Made by a program: the position numbers and the translations under genes. The notes under the pieces are model-generated. The model did no database searches, had not been told where the DNA came from, and worked only from the letters and a program-made list of their open reading frames with translations. From Streptomyces sp. SID12501 (GTDB taxonomy: Bacteria; Actinomycetota; Actinomycetes; Streptomycetales; Streptomycetaceae): 64,000 bases of DNA. The stretch is taken from positions 1 through 64,000 of the forward strand of contig NZ_JAAGLU010000007.1 of the NCBI RefSeq assembly GCF_010550245.1, written 5' to 3'. Below, in pieces: positions 7,512-17,366 of this stretch (its first letter is position 1; every line of letters begins with the position of its first letter).

Positions 7512-8000
7512 ATGGCCGACTCCAGTTTCGACATCGTCTCGAAGGTCGAGCGGCAGGAGGTCGACAACGCCCTCAACCAGACCGCCAAGGAGATCTCCCA
7601 GCGCTACGACTTCAAGGGCGTGGGCGCCTCGATCGCGTGGTCCGGCGAGAAGATCCTCATGGAGGCGAACTCCGAGGAACGGGTCAAGGCGGTCCTCGAT
7701 GTGTTCGAGACCAAGCTGATCAAGCGCGGCATCTCGCTGAAGTGCCTGGACGCGGGTGAGCCCCAGCTCTCCGGCAAGGAGTACAAGCTCTTCTCCTCGA
7801 TCGAGGAAGGCATCTCCCAGGAGAACGCCAAGAAGGTCGCGAAGATCATCCGCGACGAGGGCCCGAAGGGCGTGAAGGCCCAGGTCCAGGGGGAAGAGCT
7901 GCGCGTCAGTTCGAAGAACCGCGACGACCTTCAGGCCATCATCGCCCTCCTCAAGGGCAAGGACTTCGACTTCGCGCTGCAGTTCGTGAACTACCGGTAG
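7512..8000 (+). CDS. YajQ family nucleotide-binding protein
   Basis: A 162-residue protein of the UPF0234/YajQ family, recognisable from [20 protein letters not shown] at the start, RYDFKG in the middle and FALQFVNYR at the end. YajQ proteins bind nucleotides; in Xanthomonas a member binds cyclic di-GMP and acts with a transcription regulator. The role in Streptomyces is not established. The ATG has an AAGGAG Shine-Dalgarno sequence at 7497-7502. A hairpin follows directly after the stop, so it is probably transcribed alone. Its position next to tRNA-Tyr marks the chromosomal side of the integration site. Confidence 0.92.
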   Translation: MADSSFDIVSKVERQEVDNALNQTAKEISQRYDFKGVGASIAWSGEKILMEANSEERVKAVLDVFETKLIKRGISLKCLDAGEPQLSGKEYKLFSSIEEGISQENAKKVAKIIRDEGPKGVKAQVQGEELRVSSKNRDDLQAIIALLKGKDFDFALQFVNYR

Positions 8001-8017
8001 TCCACGAGGGGGCGAAG

Positions 8018-8047
8018 AGGGGTGGGCGCCCTGCGGCGCTCACCCCT
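8018..8047 (+). terminator. Terminator hairpin after the yajQ-like gene
   Basis: Arms AGGGGTGGGCGCC (8018-8030) and GGCGCTCACCCCT (8035-8047) pair over 13 bases with one G-T pair and a 4-base loop, 18 bases after the stop codon. Confidence 0.75.
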
Positions 8048-8091
8048 CCCTTCTGCCTGCTGCGGACTGCGGCCGCGGACCAGGTACGCCC

Positions 8092-8358
8092 TCAGTCGCG
8101 CGAGTTGCCGAACAGAATGCGGTACGCGATCAGCAGCACCAGTGCGCCGCCGATCGCCGCCGCCCACGTGGTGCCGTCGTAGAACTGTTTACTGATGGGG
8201 TGGTCGAGAAAGCGCGCGGAGATCCAGCCACCGAGGAACGCGCCCGCGACGCCGATGACCGTCGTGCCGATGAAACCGCCCGGGTCGCGCCCCGGCAGCA
8301 GGAACTTGGCGATGGCCCCGGCCAACAGCCCCAGGATGATCCAGCCGATGATGCTCAT
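8092..8358 (-). CDS. GlsB/YeaQ/YmgE family membrane protein
   Basis: An 88-residue protein with three hydrophobic segments and the Gly-rich pattern of the YeaQ/YmgE/GlsB family (MSIIGWIILGLLAGAIAKFL, then PGGFIGTTVIGVAGAFLGGW). These small membrane proteins are linked to envelope or general stress, but their biochemical role is unknown. The ATG at 8358 starts the family-typical sequence; an open frame continues upstream but does not resemble the family. The divergent neighbour is the permease gene. Confidence 0.88.
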   Translation of the reverse strand: MSIIGWIILGLLAGAIAKFLLPGRDPGGFIGTTVIGVAGAFLGGWISARFLDHPISKQFYDGTTWAAAIGGALVLLIAYRILFGNSRD

Positions 8359-8530
8359 GTCCTGAACCTGCCCCTCTGTGCTGTGCTCGAACTGTCCCGG
8401 CGCTGTGACTTGCGACTTTGCCGATCTCGTCGTGTCTGTGCGCTCGGGTTGGTGCGTTGTTCGCGTTGTGTCGCTGTATTCGACGTCAACGCGGTGCCTG
8501 GTGGTTGCACCGGTCAGTAGGGTGCGGCGC

Positions 8531-9811
8531 ATGACACAGCCCGGCGCGGTATCGCCCCCTGAACTGCGCCGCACCCTTGGCGTCGGGGACGCCGTGATCA
8601 TTGGGCTCGGTTCGATGGTCGGGGCCGGTGTCTTCGCGGCCCTGGGACCCGCGGCACGCGCGGCCGGGTCCGGGCTGCTGCTCGGGCTCGCCACGGCGGC
8701 CGTGGTCGCCTACTGCAACGCCATGTCGTCCGCCCGGCTGGCCGCCCTCTATCCCGCCTCCGGCGGCACCTACGTGTACGGGCGTGAGCGGCTCGGCGCG
8801 TTCTGGGGCTATCTCGCGGGCTGGTCGTTCGTCGTCGGGAAAACGGCCTCCTGTGCGGCGATGGCGCTCACCGTGGGCACGTACGTCTGGCCGGATCAGG
8901 CGCACGTGGTGGCGGTCGTGGCCGTGGTGGTGCTGACCGCGGTGAACTACGGCGGTGTCCAGAAGACCGCCTGGCTGACGCGGGCGATCGTGGCGGTGGT
9001 CCTCGCTGTCCTCGCTTCCGTGGTGGTGGTGAGCATGACCTCAGATGCCGCCGATGCCGGCCGGCTGGAGGTCGGGGCATCCGGGGGTGTGGGCGGAGTG
9101 CTTCAGGCGGCCGGGCTGCTGTTCTTCGCGTTCGCCGGGTACGCCCGGATCGCGACTCTCGGCGAAGAGGTACGGGATCCCGCGCGCACCATCCCGCGTG
9201 CGATCCCGACGGCACTGGGCATCGCGCTGGTGGTGTACGCGGCGGTGTCGGTGGCTGTCCTTGCCGTGCTGGGGTCGGGCGGGCTCGGGCACGCGACCGC
9301 CCCACTGGCCGACGCGGTACGGGCGGCGGGCGTGCCGGGGCTGGTGCCTGTCGTCCGGGCCGGTGCCGCCGTGGCCGCGCTCGGCTCGCTGCTCGCCCTG
9401 ATCCTGGGCGTCTCACGGACGACGCTGGCCATGGCCCGTGACCGTCATCTGCCCGGCGCCCTGGCCGCCGTGCATCCGCGCTTCCAGGTACCGCACCGGG
9501 CCGAGTCGGCCGTGGGCGCGGTGGTCGCGGTGCTGGCCGCGACGGTGGACGTACGGGGCGCTATCGGGTTCTCCTCCTTCGGGGTTCTGGCTTACTACGC
9601 GGTGGCCAACGCCTCCGCCTGGACACTGAGTTCGGCTCCGGCGTCACGAGTGGTGCCGGTGGTGGGGTTCCTCGGCTGTGTGACGCTGGCGTTCGCGCTT
9701 CCGGGAGTGTCGGTGGTCGTGGGCGCGGGTGTGCTGGGCCTGGGGGCGGTCGCGTACGGCGTACGACGCTGGTGGTCGGCTTCGCGGGCGTCGGCCGGAC
9801 CTCACCCCTGA
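8531..9811 (+). CDS. APC family amino-acid permease
   Basis: A 426-residue membrane transporter with about 12 hydrophobic segments. The N-terminal signature GVGDAVIIGLGSMVGAGVF is the first, unwound helix of amino acid-polyamine-organocation carriers, which binds the substrate amine and carboxylate. A conserved loop with GEEVRDPARTIPRAI follows segment 6. It probably imports an amino acid by proton symport; the substrate cannot be told. The ATG at 8531 is chosen because the family homology begins just after it. It converges on the SMI1/KNR4 gene with a 15-base gap. Confidence 0.9.
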   Translation: MTQPGAVSPPELRRTLGVGDAVIIGLGSMVGAGVFAALGPAARAAGSGLLLGLATAAVVAYCNAMSSARLAALYPASGGTYVYGRERLGAFWGYLAGWSFVVGKTASCAAMALTVGTYVWPDQAHVVAVVAVVVLTAVNYGGVQKTAWLTRAIVAVVLAVLASVVVVSMTSDAADAGRLEVGASGGVGGVLQAAGLLFFAFAGYARIATLGEEVRDPARTIPRAIPTALGIALVVYAAVSVAVLAVLGSGGLGHATAPLADAVRAAGVPGLVPVVRAGAAVAALGSLLALILGVSRTTLAMARDRHLPGALAAVHPRFQVPHRAESAVGAVVAVLAATVDVRGAIGFSSFGVLAYYAVANASAWTLSSAPASRVVPVVGFLGCVTLAFALPGVSVVVGAGVLGLGAVAYGVRRWWSASRASAGPHP

Positions 9812-9826
9812 CAGAAATCGCGTCGG

Positions 9827-10405
9827 CTAGGGGGCCTGGACCGGCGGCGTCGCTGTCGCCGTGTGTGTGCGGAATTCGGGCCAGAGCTCCAGGTCCTTGG
9901 CTTCGCTGGACTCCTCGTACCAGCCCGAGCCGTCGAGCCAGGTGGCCAGCCACTCCGCGAGGCCCGGGGCGTCGGTGTACCACGCGTGGTCGGCGTCGTC
10001 GGCGTTCGGCTCGAAGAGCAGGACGGCGCCTTCCGGTGCACGGCAGTCCACGCACGCGTACATCCCGCAGCCCCAGTGGGATATCGGCAGGATGCCCTCG
10101 GGCCAGAACCAGCCCGGGTCCTTGCGGGCTTCAGCGCGGTTGGCGAGGTATTGGGCGACGACGGGTGGCTCACCGGCGGACGAACTGTCGAGCAGGGGCA
10201 ACAGGCCGTAGGACGGGCCGAATCCGCCGTCTCCTATCCGGAGGTAGAGCTCGGCGAGGAGCGGCGGCAGAGGGAAGCCGAGGGCGGTCTCGGCGCGGTC
10301 GAGCGTGGCCGCGTCCACGGGTGCGGGCAGTGAAGGCCAGCCCCACGGCCGGGTGTTGCGCGCCGCGAAGGCCACCCGTGTCAGCAACTGCTCGATCTCG
10401 GTCAT
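9827..10405 (-). CDS. SMI1/KNR4 family protein
   Basis: A 192-residue soluble protein with the SMI1/KNR4 pattern: VDAATLDRAETALGFPLPPLL near residues 30-50, then LYLRIGDGGFGPSYGLLPL, and a hydrophobic WGCGMYACVDC strand. In bacteria this superfamily includes immunity proteins of polymorphic toxins as well as lone housekeeping proteins. No toxin gene is adjacent here, so a stand-alone role is more likely. The start at 10405 is the ATG just before the family homology. Confidence 0.8.
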   Translation of the reverse strand: MTEIEQLLTRVAFAARNTRPWGWPSLPAPVDAATLDRAETALGFPLPPLLAELYLRIGDGGFGPSYGLLPLLDSSSAGEPPVVAQYLANRAEARKDPGWFWPEGILPISHWGCGMYACVDCRAPEGAVLLFEPNADDADHAWYTDAPGLAEWLATWLDGSGWYEESSEAKDLELWPEFRTHTATATPPVQAP

Positions 10406-10418
10406 GGATTCATCATGC

Positions 10419-10446
10419 AGGCCGCCACTGACAATCGCGGCGGCCT
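10419..10446 (-). terminator. Terminator hairpin of the htpX-yccF pair
   Basis: Arms AGGCCGCC (10419-10426) and GGCGGCCT (10439-10446) pair perfectly. The hairpin lies 24 bases past the stop of the YccF gene on the minus strand. Confidence 0.6.
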
Positions 10447-10469
10447 GTGGACAACCGGCGGGCGGCGCG

Positions 10470-10865
10470 CTACCAGCGCGAGCTGAACGGCTGGTCCGTC
10501 GGCACGATTTCGCGGCCCAGCGGCAGCAGCGAGACGGGGATGAGCTTGAAGTTGGCGATGCCGAACGGGATGCCGATGATCGTGATGCAGAGCAGCACGC
10601 CGGTGACGACGTGGGCCAGGGCGAGCCACCAGCCCGCGAGGACCAGCCACAGGACGTTGCCGATGCAGGAGGGAGCGCCCGCGTCGCGCCGCTCGACCGT
10701 GGTACGGCCGAAGGGCCACAGGGCGTACGCACCGATCCGGAAGGCCGCAATACCAAACGGAATTCCGATAATCGTGATGCAAAGCAGCGCACCGGCCGCC
10801 AGATATGCGAGGAACAGCCAGAAGCCGCTCAGGACGAGCCAAATGACGTTGAGGATTGTCTTCAC
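10470..10865 (-). CDS. YccF domain membrane protein
   Basis: A 131-residue inner-membrane protein built from two similar halves. Each half has a hydrophobic segment followed by [12 protein letters not shown] (residues about 29-40 and 91-102), the hallmark of YccF. The internal repeat points to an old duplication and an inverted-pair fold. Function is unknown in the family. The start overlaps the htpX stop by four bases, so the two are coupled; a shared role in membrane quality control is a reasonable guess. Confidence 0.9.
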   Translation of the reverse strand: MKTILNVIWLVLSGFWLFLAYLAAGALLCITIIGIPFGIAAFRIGAYALWPFGRTTVERRDAGAPSCIGNVLWLVLAGWWLALAHVVTGVLLCITIIGIPFGIANFKLIPVSLLPLGREIVPTDQPFSSRW

Positions 10866-11725
10866 TGGTGGCGACCTGCCATCTTTTCGAGCCGGGCAAT
10901 GCGCTCCGCCATCGGCGGGTGCGTAGAGAACATCTTGGAGAGTCCCTGGCCTGGGCGGAAGGGGTTCGCGATCATCATGTGGCTCGCGGTCTCGATACGT
11001 CGCTCGGGGGGCAGCGGGAGCTGCTTCGTGCCCGCTTCCAGTTTGCGCAGGGCGCTCGCGAGGGCCAGTGGGTCGCCGGTGAGCTGGGCGCCCGACGCGT
11101 CGGCCTCGTACTCCCTGGAGCGGCTGATGGCGAGCTGGATGACAGTGGCCGCGAGCGGGCCCAGGATCATGATCATCAACATCCCGAGAATGCCGGGCCC
11201 GTCGTCGTCGTTCGAGCGGCCGATCGGGATCAGCCAGGCGAAGTTGACCAGGAACATGATCACGGAGGCCAGGGCGCCGGCGACCGACGAGATGAGGATG
11301 TCTCGGTTGTAGACATGGCTCAGCTCATGGCCGATGACGCCACGCAGCTCGCGCTCGTCCAGGATGCGCAGGATGCCTTCGGTACAGCACACCGCCGCGT
11401 TGCGCGGGTTGCGGCCCGTGGCGAACGCGTTCGGCGCTTCTGTGGGCGAGATGTACAGGCGCGGCATGGGCTGGCGGGACTGGGTGGAGAGGTCGCGGAC
11501 CATGCGGTACAGGGCCGGAGCCTCGAATTCGCTCACCGGGCGGGCGCGCATCGCGCGTAGAGCCAGTTTGTCGCTGTTCCAGTACGCGTACGCGTTGGTG
11601 CCGATCGCGACGAAGAGTGCGATCACCAGGCCTGTACGGCCGAAGATGCTGCCGAAGCCGATGATGAGTGCGGACAGTCCCCCGAGGAGCAGGGCTGTCC
11701 TGAGCCCGTTGTGCCGGCGGTGCAC
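10862..11725 (-). CDS. htpX: HtpX-type M48 membrane zinc metalloprotease
   Basis: A 287-residue protease with two N-terminal membrane segments (about residues 10-28 and 30-48) and the zinc site HELSH (His133, Glu134, His137). Two more hydrophobic segments follow (about 145-195), then the third ligand in [11 protein letters not shown]. The length fits HtpX. HtpX degrades misfolded membrane proteins from the cytoplasmic face. The GTG at 11725 is used as start. It lies 162 bases downstream of the second nuo cluster on the same strand, so weak read-through from nuo is possible. Confidence 0.93.
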   Translation of the reverse strand: MHRRHNGLRTALLLGGLSALIIGFGSIFGRTGLVIALFVAIGTNAYAYWNSDKLALRAMRARPVSEFEAPALYRMVRDLSTQSRQPMPRLYISPTEAPNAFATGRNPRNAAVCCTEGILRILDERELRGVIGHELSHVYNRDILISSVAGALASVIMFLVNFAWLIPIGRSNDDDGPGILGMLMIMILGPLAATVIQLAISRSREYEADASGAQLTGDPLALASALRKLEAGTKQLPLPPERRIETASHMMIANPFRPGQGLSKMFSTHPPMAERIARLEKMAGRHQ

Positions 11726-11887
11726 GGTACGCCCTCCTAGTGGTGCGGCAGGGGAACCCTGATGTCAGGTCCAGTGGACCCTTCCGTACTGGTCAACGCC
11801 AGGCGGGGATTCGCAGTTCCCTTGCGCGCTCGGAGGCGCGCGTGAGCCGTCCGGGTGAGGTCCACGCGCGCGTGCGGGCGTCGGTGG

Positions 11888-13411
11888 TCAGAAGAGGCCG
11901 GTGCCGGCGAAGCGCAGTACCAGCTGGGGTGCGCCGGAGAGGGCGATGCCGAGGACGGCGGTCAGGGCGATCGCGGCCGTGAGGGGGGCCGGGGCACGGT
12001 GGCGTTCCTCGGCATTCTCGGGAGTGCGGAAGAGCAGGGCCGTCCACTGGAGGTAGTAGAAGAGGGCGATCACGACGTTGACGGCCATGATCACGGCCAG
12101 CCAGCCGAGTCCGGCGTCGACGGCCGCGGAGAAGACGGTGACCTTCGCGAAGAGGCCGATGATGCCTGGCGGCAGTCCGGCGAGGCACAGCAGGAAGAAG
12201 CCCAGGACGAGCGCTGCCAGGGGGCGGGTGGCGTACAGGCCCCGGTAGTCGCTGACGCGGTTCAGGGGCTTCGTACGGGCCACCAGGGCCGCCACCGCGA
12301 AGGCGCCCAGGTTCACGGCGGCGTACATGAGGGCGTACGCGACGGTGGAGCCGATCGACTTCTGGGCGTCGTCGGAGTACGCGGCGGCGGCGATCGGTAC
12401 CAGGAGGTAGCCGGCCTGGCCGACGGAGGACCAGGCGAGCAGGCGTACCGCGCTGTACGCGCGCGTGGTCTGCTGGCGCAGGGCGCCGACGTTGCCGACG
12501 GTCATGGTGAGCGCGGCCAGGGCTGCCAGTGCAGGGCCCCAGACGTTGGCGTACGACGGGAAGGCGACGACGGTGACGAGGATCAGGCCGGAGAAGCCGA
12601 CGGCCTTGCCGACGACCGACAGATAGGCGGCGATCGGCAGGGGCGCCCCCACGTAGGTGTCGGGTACCCAGAAGTGGAAGGGCACGGCGGCCGTCTTGAA
12701 GGCGAAGCCGATGAGGGTGAGGACGACGCCTGCCTGGGCGAGGGTGTGGAGCTGTGGGTCGACGTGCTGGATCCGGTCGGCGATCTCGGTGAGGTAGAGG
12801 GTGCCCGTGGACGCGTACACGAAGCTGATGCCCATGAGGCTGACCGCGGTCGCCGTCACGGAGGACAGGAAGAACTTCAGGGCCGCTTCGGAGGACTTCC
12901 GGTCGCCGTGCCGGATCCCGACAAGGGCGAAGGCGGGCAGGGAGGCGACCTCCAGGGCGACGATCAGGGTCGCGAGGTCGCGGGAGGCGGGCAGCATGGC
13001 CGCTCCGGCGGCGGAGGACAGCAGCAGGAACCAGTACTCCCCTTCGGGGAGTCCTCGGTCGGCGTCCTTGAGGGCGGTGACCGAGAGGAGGGCGGCGAGC
13101 AGCGCGCCGCCGAGCACCAGGAACTGGATGACGAGGGTGAAGCGGTCGGCCGTGTAGCTGCAGACGTCCGTGCTGCCGGTGAGGCAGAAGGTGGAGCGGT
13201 CGCCGTCCAGGAGGGGCAGCAGGAGAAGGGCCGACGCGGTGAGGCCGGCGACCGAGATCCAGCCGAGGACAGCCTTCTTGTTGTCGCCGATGAACAGGTC
13301 GGCGACCAGCACGGCGAGCCCCACGAGGGCCGCGACGGTGGGCGGCGCGATGGCGAGCCAGTCGACGGACTGGACGACGGACTGAGCCGCGAACTGGACC
13401 GGGGAGCTCAT
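11888..13411 (-). CDS. nuoN2: NADH dehydrogenase-like subunit N, second cluster
   Basis: A 507-residue antiporter-like membrane subunit with about 14 hydrophobic segments. Key proton-channel residues are kept: Glu in VALEVASLPAFALVG, Lys in the HGDRKSSEAALKFF helix and Lys in FKTAAVPFHFWVPD. In complex I NuoN is one of three proton pumps. The ATG overlaps the nuoM2 stop by four bases. It is the last gene of the ten-gene cluster. The copy in the complete operon is a clear but diverged paralogue (549 residues). Confidence 0.92.
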   Translation of the reverse strand: MSSPVQFAAQSVVQSVDWLAIAPPTVAALVGLAVLVADLFIGDNKKAVLGWISVAGLTASALLLLPLLDGDRSTFCLTGSTDVCSYTADRFTLVIQFLVLGGALLAALLSVTALKDADRGLPEGEYWFLLLSSAAGAAMLPASRDLATLIVALEVASLPAFALVGIRHGDRKSSEAALKFFLSSVTATAVSLMGISFVYASTGTLYLTEIADRIQHVDPQLHTLAQAGVVLTLIGFAFKTAAVPFHFWVPDTYVGAPLPIAAYLSVVGKAVGFSGLILVTVVAFPSYANVWGPALAALAALTMTVGNVGALRQQTTRAYSAVRLLAWSSVGQAGYLLVPIAAAAYSDDAQKSIGSTVAYALMYAAVNLGAFAVAALVARTKPLNRVSDYRGLYATRPLAALVLGFFLLCLAGLPPGIIGLFAKVTVFSAAVDAGLGWLAVIMAVNVVIALFYYLQWTALLFRTPENAEERHRAPAPLTAAIALTAVLGIALSGAPQLVLRFAGTGLF

Positions 13412-14985
13412 CGGGGGCCTCCTGAGAGGAGCTGCTGCACGGCCGGGTCGGTCAGGCCGAGGAGGGCCTTCGGCCAGAGTCCGGCGACGACGGTGAGGGC
13501 GACGAGCGGGCTCCAGGCCGCGAGTTCGTACGTCTGTACGTCGGCGAGCTGGGGGGCGTCCGGCTGCGGGGCGGCGCCCATGCAGACGCGGCGTACGACG
13601 ATGAGCATGTACGCGGCGGTGAGCAGGGTGCCGAGGGCGGCGATCGCCGTGTAGGTGAGGAAGGCGGGGCGACTGAGGTCGTCGGCGGGGTCGAACGCGC
13701 CGAACAGGGCCAGCATCTCGCCCCAGAACCCGGCGAGGCCGGGCAGTCCGAGCGAGGCGACGGCGGCGAAGGCCACGAGGCCGCCGAGGCGCGGGGCCCG
13801 GCCGTAGAGGGCGGCGCCGGTGCGGTCGGCGAGGGTGTCGAGGTCGGTGGTGCCCGTGCGGTCCTTCAGCGCTCCGACCAGGAAGAAGAGGAGGCCGGTG
13901 ATGAGGCCGTGGGCGATGTTGGCGAAGAGCGCGCCGTTCACGCCGGTCGGGGTCATGGTCGAGATGCCGAGCAGGACGAAGCCCATGTGGCCGACCGAGG
14001 AGTAGGCGATGAGCCGCTTGAGGTCGCCCTTCGCACCCCGCCGGGCAAGGGCCAGGCAGGCCAGGGAACCGTAGATGATCCCGACGACGGCGAACGCGGC
14101 GAGGTAGGGCGCGAACGCCCGGAATCCGTCGGGTGTGACCGGCAGCAGGATGCGCACGAACCCGTACGTGCCCATCTTGAGCAGGACGCCCGCCAGCAGG
14201 ACCGAACCGACGGTCGGGGCGGCGGTGTGGGCGTCCGGCAGCCAGCTGTGCAGCGGCCACATCGGCGTCTTGACCGCGAGCCCGATCCCGATCGCCAAAG
14301 CGGCGGTGACCTGCACGGATGTGCTCAGTCCTGAGCCGTTGTCAGTGGTGAGTGCCATGATGTCGAACGTGCCCGCTTTGATCCCGATCTGGAGCAGGCC
14401 CAGCAGCATGACCACGGATCCGAGCAGGGTGAAGAGGATGAACTTCCAGGCGGCACGAGTCCGTTGCTCACCGCCCCAGCGGGCGATGAGGAAGTACATC
14501 GGGATGAGCACCATCTCGAACGCGAGGAAGAACAGCAGCAGGTCGAGGACGGCGAAGGTCGCGAGGGTGCCGGACTCCAGGACGAGGAGGAGTGCGACGA
14601 AGGCCTTCGGGGAGGGGCCGGCGGGCAGCTTGAAGCAGGAGTAGAGCGCGCAGAGAAAGGTCAGGAGCGCGCTCAGGACCAGAAGGGGGAGGGAAATGCC
14701 GTCGACGCCGAGGTGGATCCGCACGTCGAGTGCGGGGATCCAGCTGATGTCGGTCGTGGCCTGCATCTTCGACGGATGGTCGTGGTCGAAGCCGAGCGCC
14801 AGGGCGATCGCGGCGATGAGCACCGCGCCGGTGACGGTCACGCCGTGCCGCAGCACGGCCTGCTCGGGCGACTTCCCCTTCAGCCCGGGCGGGGCCGGCA
14901 GAAGAGCGGCGACGGCGCCGATCAGCGGGCCCACGACGAGGAATGCCAGAAGGAACTGCATCACTGACTCGTTGATATCGATCAC
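13408..14985 (-). CDS. nuoM2: NADH dehydrogenase-like subunit M, second cluster
   Basis: A 525-residue antiporter-like subunit. The channel Glu in FAFEMVLIPMYFLIARWGG and the Lys in VLLKMGTYGFVRI are present, so proton pumping looks possible. It starts at a GTG seven bases after the nuoL2 stop; a second candidate ATG lies eight codons further in (MQFLLAF). It overlaps nuoN2 by four bases. In complex I NuoM sits between NuoL and NuoN in the membrane arm. Confidence 0.93.
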   Translation of the reverse strand: MIDINESVMQFLLAFLVVGPLIGAVAALLPAPPGLKGKSPEQAVLRHGVTVTGAVLIAAIALALGFDHDHPSKMQATTDISWIPALDVRIHLGVDGISLPLLVLSALLTFLCALYSCFKLPAGPSPKAFVALLLVLESGTLATFAVLDLLLFFLAFEMVLIPMYFLIARWGGEQRTRAAWKFILFTLLGSVVMLLGLLQIGIKAGTFDIMALTTDNGSGLSTSVQVTAALAIGIGLAVKTPMWPLHSWLPDAHTAAPTVGSVLLAGVLLKMGTYGFVRILLPVTPDGFRAFAPYLAAFAVVGIIYGSLACLALARRGAKGDLKRLIAYSSVGHMGFVLLGISTMTPTGVNGALFANIAHGLITGLLFFLVGALKDRTGTTDLDTLADRTGAALYGRAPRLGGLVAFAAVASLGLPGLAGFWGEMLALFGAFDPADDLSRPAFLTYTAIAALGTLLTAAYMLIVVRRVCMGAAPQPDAPQLADVQTYELAAWSPLVALTVVAGLWPKALLGLTDPAVQQLLSGGPR

Positions 14986-14991
14986 GCCTGC

Positions 14992-16986
14992 TCACGCTCC
15001 CGTGGCGACGAGGAGGACGGCGACCACCAGGACGACGGTGCCGGCGAGCAGCGCGCTCACATAGGTCTGGACGTTGCCGGTCTGGGCGCGTCGTACGGCG
15101 GTACCCAGCAGGTGGGGCACAGCGCTCGCACCGCGTACGTAGGTGTCGACGACCTCTCGGTCGAGGAAGCGGACGAGGGTGGCGGCGGCCTGGACCGGGC
15201 GGACGAACAGCACCGTGTACAGGGCGTCCAGGTTGAAGCCGACGGCCGCGTGGCGGTGCAGCGGGCCGAGCAGAAGTCGTCCGGGGTCCGCCGGGTCGGG
15301 TGCGGTGGCCATGTCTCCGTAGGCGAGGGTGTGGGTGGCGATGGCCTCGGCCTCTACGGAACCGCCGTCCGCGTCCGGGTGGGCCGCGACCGCGCCCAGG
15401 GGGACGCGGGCCGCCAGGGCGGTGATCTGGCGCCAGGCTCCATAGGTGACGAGGCCGCCGACGAGGGCCATTCCGGTGCCGAGGACGGAGGTGGTGAGTG
15501 TCGGGGTCAGGTCGTGGCCGTCGAACCAGTCGGGCAGCCTGCCGTAGGCGAGCCCGCCGAGGGCGAGGGAGGGGATCGCGAGCACCCAGAGCACCGCGGT
15601 CATCGCGACGGGCTGTCTGCCGTGGTCGGGGGCCTCGACGCCTCGGCCGCGGAAGGCGAGCAGCCACAGGCGGGTCGCGTAGGCGGCGGTGAGCAGGGCC
15701 GAGACCAGACCGGCGACGAGGACGATCCAGCCGACGGCACCGGGGATGCCCTCGGCATGGCCGGTGGTGGCGTGTTCGGCGGCGCCGAGGACGGACTCCT
15801 TGGAGAAGAAGCCGCTGAAGGGCGGGATCGCGGCGAGTGCGAGGAGCGCCACGGTCATCGTCCAGTAGGCGTCGGGGATGCGGGCGCGCAGGTTGCCCAT
15901 GCGGGACATGGCGGCCAGCGAGTTGGTGCCGGAGGCGTGGATGATCACGCCCGCCGCGAGGAAGAGCAGCGCCTTGAAGGCGCCGTGGGTGAGGAGGTGG
16001 AAGACGGCGGCACCGCGGTCGCCGACGGCGAGGGCACCGGTCATGTAGCCGAGCTGGCCGATCGTCGAGTAGGCGAGGACGCGCTTGATGTCGTCCTGGG
16101 CGAGGGCGGCGAGGGCGGAGCCGGCCATCGTGACGGCGGCCATGACGGCGAGGACGACCAATGCGGCCGAGGAGGCCGCGAAGACCGGGAGGAGCCTGGC
16201 GATGAAGTAGACACCGGCGGCGACCATCGTCGCGGCGTGGATCAGCGCGGAGACGGGAGTGGGGCCCGCCATCGCGTCGGGGAGCCAGGTGTGCAGCGGG
16301 AACTGCGCCGACTTGCCCGCCACGCCGGCCAGGAGCAGCAGGGCGACCAGTGTCGGGTGGTCGAGTCCGCCGCTCGCAACGGTGCCGAGGATCTTCGTGA
16401 TCCGGAAGGACCCGGCGTCGGTGGCGAGCGCGAACAGGCCGATCAGGAAGGGGACATCACCGAGTTTGGTGACGAGGAAGGCCTTGAGGGAGGCGGCGCG
16501 GGCTTCCGGGGTCTCCCAGTAGTGGCCGACCAGGAAGTAGGAGCAGATGCCCATGATCTCCCAGCCGACCAGCAGCATCATCAGGTCGCCGGAGTAGACG
16601 ACGAGCAGCATCGCGGAGGTGAAGAGGGAGACGAGAGCGGCGTACGAGGGGTAGCGCGGGTCGTCGCGCAGATAGGCCGTCGAGTAGATCTGCACGCAGG
16701 TCGCGACCAGGGTGACCAGCACGGCGACGAGGGCGGCGAAGCCGTCGATGTGCAGGGCGAGTTCGACGGGGACCGAGCCGGTGGGTGTGAGCTCGGTGGC
16801 GGCGTCGACGGCCCGGTCGCCACCCTGGCGTACGGCGACGACCACGGCGAGGGCGAGCGCCGTGAGCGGCGGCAGTACGGCGAGGGGGCGTACGAAGCCG
16901 GGGGCCGTGCGGCCCAGGAGCAGGCCGGCGGCGGCGCCCAGGAACGGGAGGAGGGGGACGAGGACGGCGAGGGTGGTCGTGGTCAC
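14992..16986 (-). CDS. nuoL2: NADH dehydrogenase-like subunit L, second cluster
   Basis: A 664-residue distal antiporter-like subunit. It keeps the channel Glu in [15 protein letters not shown], the Lys in [17 protein letters not shown] and the helix [15 protein letters not shown]. The C-terminal region is long enough for the lateral helix that lies along the membrane arm. It begins at a GTG within the nuoK2 stop (GTGA). All features needed for a pumping membrane arm are therefore present although the cluster has no NADH module. Confidence 0.94.
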   Translation of the reverse strand: MTTTTLAVLVPLLPFLGAAAGLLLGRTAPGFVRPLAVLPPLTALALAVVVAVRQGGDRAVDAATELTPTGSVPVELALHIDGFAALVAVLVTLVATCVQIYSTAYLRDDPRYPSYAALVSLFTSAMLLVVYSGDLMMLLVGWEIMGICSYFLVGHYWETPEARAASLKAFLVTKLGDVPFLIGLFALATDAGSFRITKILGTVASGGLDHPTLVALLLLAGVAGKSAQFPLHTWLPDAMAGPTPVSALIHAATMVAAGVYFIARLLPVFAASSAALVVLAVMAAVTMAGSALAALAQDDIKRVLAYSTIGQLGYMTGALAVGDRGAAVFHLLTHGAFKALLFLAAGVIIHASGTNSLAAMSRMGNLRARIPDAYWTMTVALLALAAIPPFSGFFSKESVLGAAEHATTGHAEGIPGAVGWIVLVAGLVSALLTAAYATRLWLLAFRGRGVEAPDHGRQPVAMTAVLWVLAIPSLALGGLAYGRLPDWFDGHDLTPTLTTSVLGTGMALVGGLVTYGAWRQITALAARVPLGAVAAHPDADGGSVEAEAIATHTLAYGDMATAPDPADPGRLLLGPLHRHAAVGFNLDALYTVLFVRPVQAAATLVRFLDREVVDTYVRGASAVPHLLGTAVRRAQTGNVQTYVSALLAGTVVLVVAVLLVATGA

Positions 16987-17366
16987 GCGGTGGCCTCAGC
17001 CTTCTCGTCTTCCGTGGCGTCCGTGACGGTGCCTTCGTCGGGGCCGTGCGGCTCGGCGGTGTCGCGGAGTTTGTCGATGTCCGCGGTGCCGCGGTTGCGG
17101 TGGACGGCGAGGACGATCGCCAGGCCGATGCCGATCTCGGCGGCGGCGATGGCGATGGTGAACAGGGTGAGGGCCTGGCCGGAGTGCGGGGTCTCGCGGG
17201 TGGTCCTGCTGAGCCAGACGTCGAAGGCGACGAGGTTGAGGTTGACGGCGTTGAGCATCAGCTCGACGGACATCAGGACCAGGATCGCGTTGCGGCGGGC
17301 GAGGACGCCGTAGATGCCGGTGCAGAAGAGGAGGGCGGAGAGTACGGCGGGATAGGCGAGGTGCAT
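16983..17366 (-). CDS. nuoK2: NADH dehydrogenase-like subunit K, second cluster
   Basis: A 127-residue protein with three membrane helices. The conserved Glu in [15 protein letters not shown] and the second Glu in [14 protein letters not shown] are present. The family is normally about 100 residues; this copy has an extra acidic tail of about 27 residues (EDEKAEATA end) that the copy in the complete operon (99 residues) lacks. Start ATG overlaps the nuoJ2 stop by one base. Confidence 0.92.
   Translation of the reverse strand: MHLAYPAVLSALLFCTGIYGVLARRNAILVLMSVELMLNAVNLNLVAFDVWLSRTTRETPHSGQALTLFTIAIAAAEIGIGLAIVLAVHRNRGTADIDKLRDTAEPHGPDEGTVTDATEDEKAEATA

Noticed and set aside
9827..10405. Immunity protein of a polymorphic toxin
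   Set aside because: The SMI1/KNR4 fold alone suggests it, but there is no toxin, secretion gene or repeated immunity genes next to it.
11855..13654. 599-codon plus-strand open frame over nuoN2 and nuoM2
   Set aside because: Same kind of antisense shadow. The minus-strand genes have clear homology.
15112..17313. 733-codon plus-strand open frame over nuoL2
   Set aside because: It is a Gly/Glu/Asp-rich mirror of nuoL2, with no ribosome site and no family.
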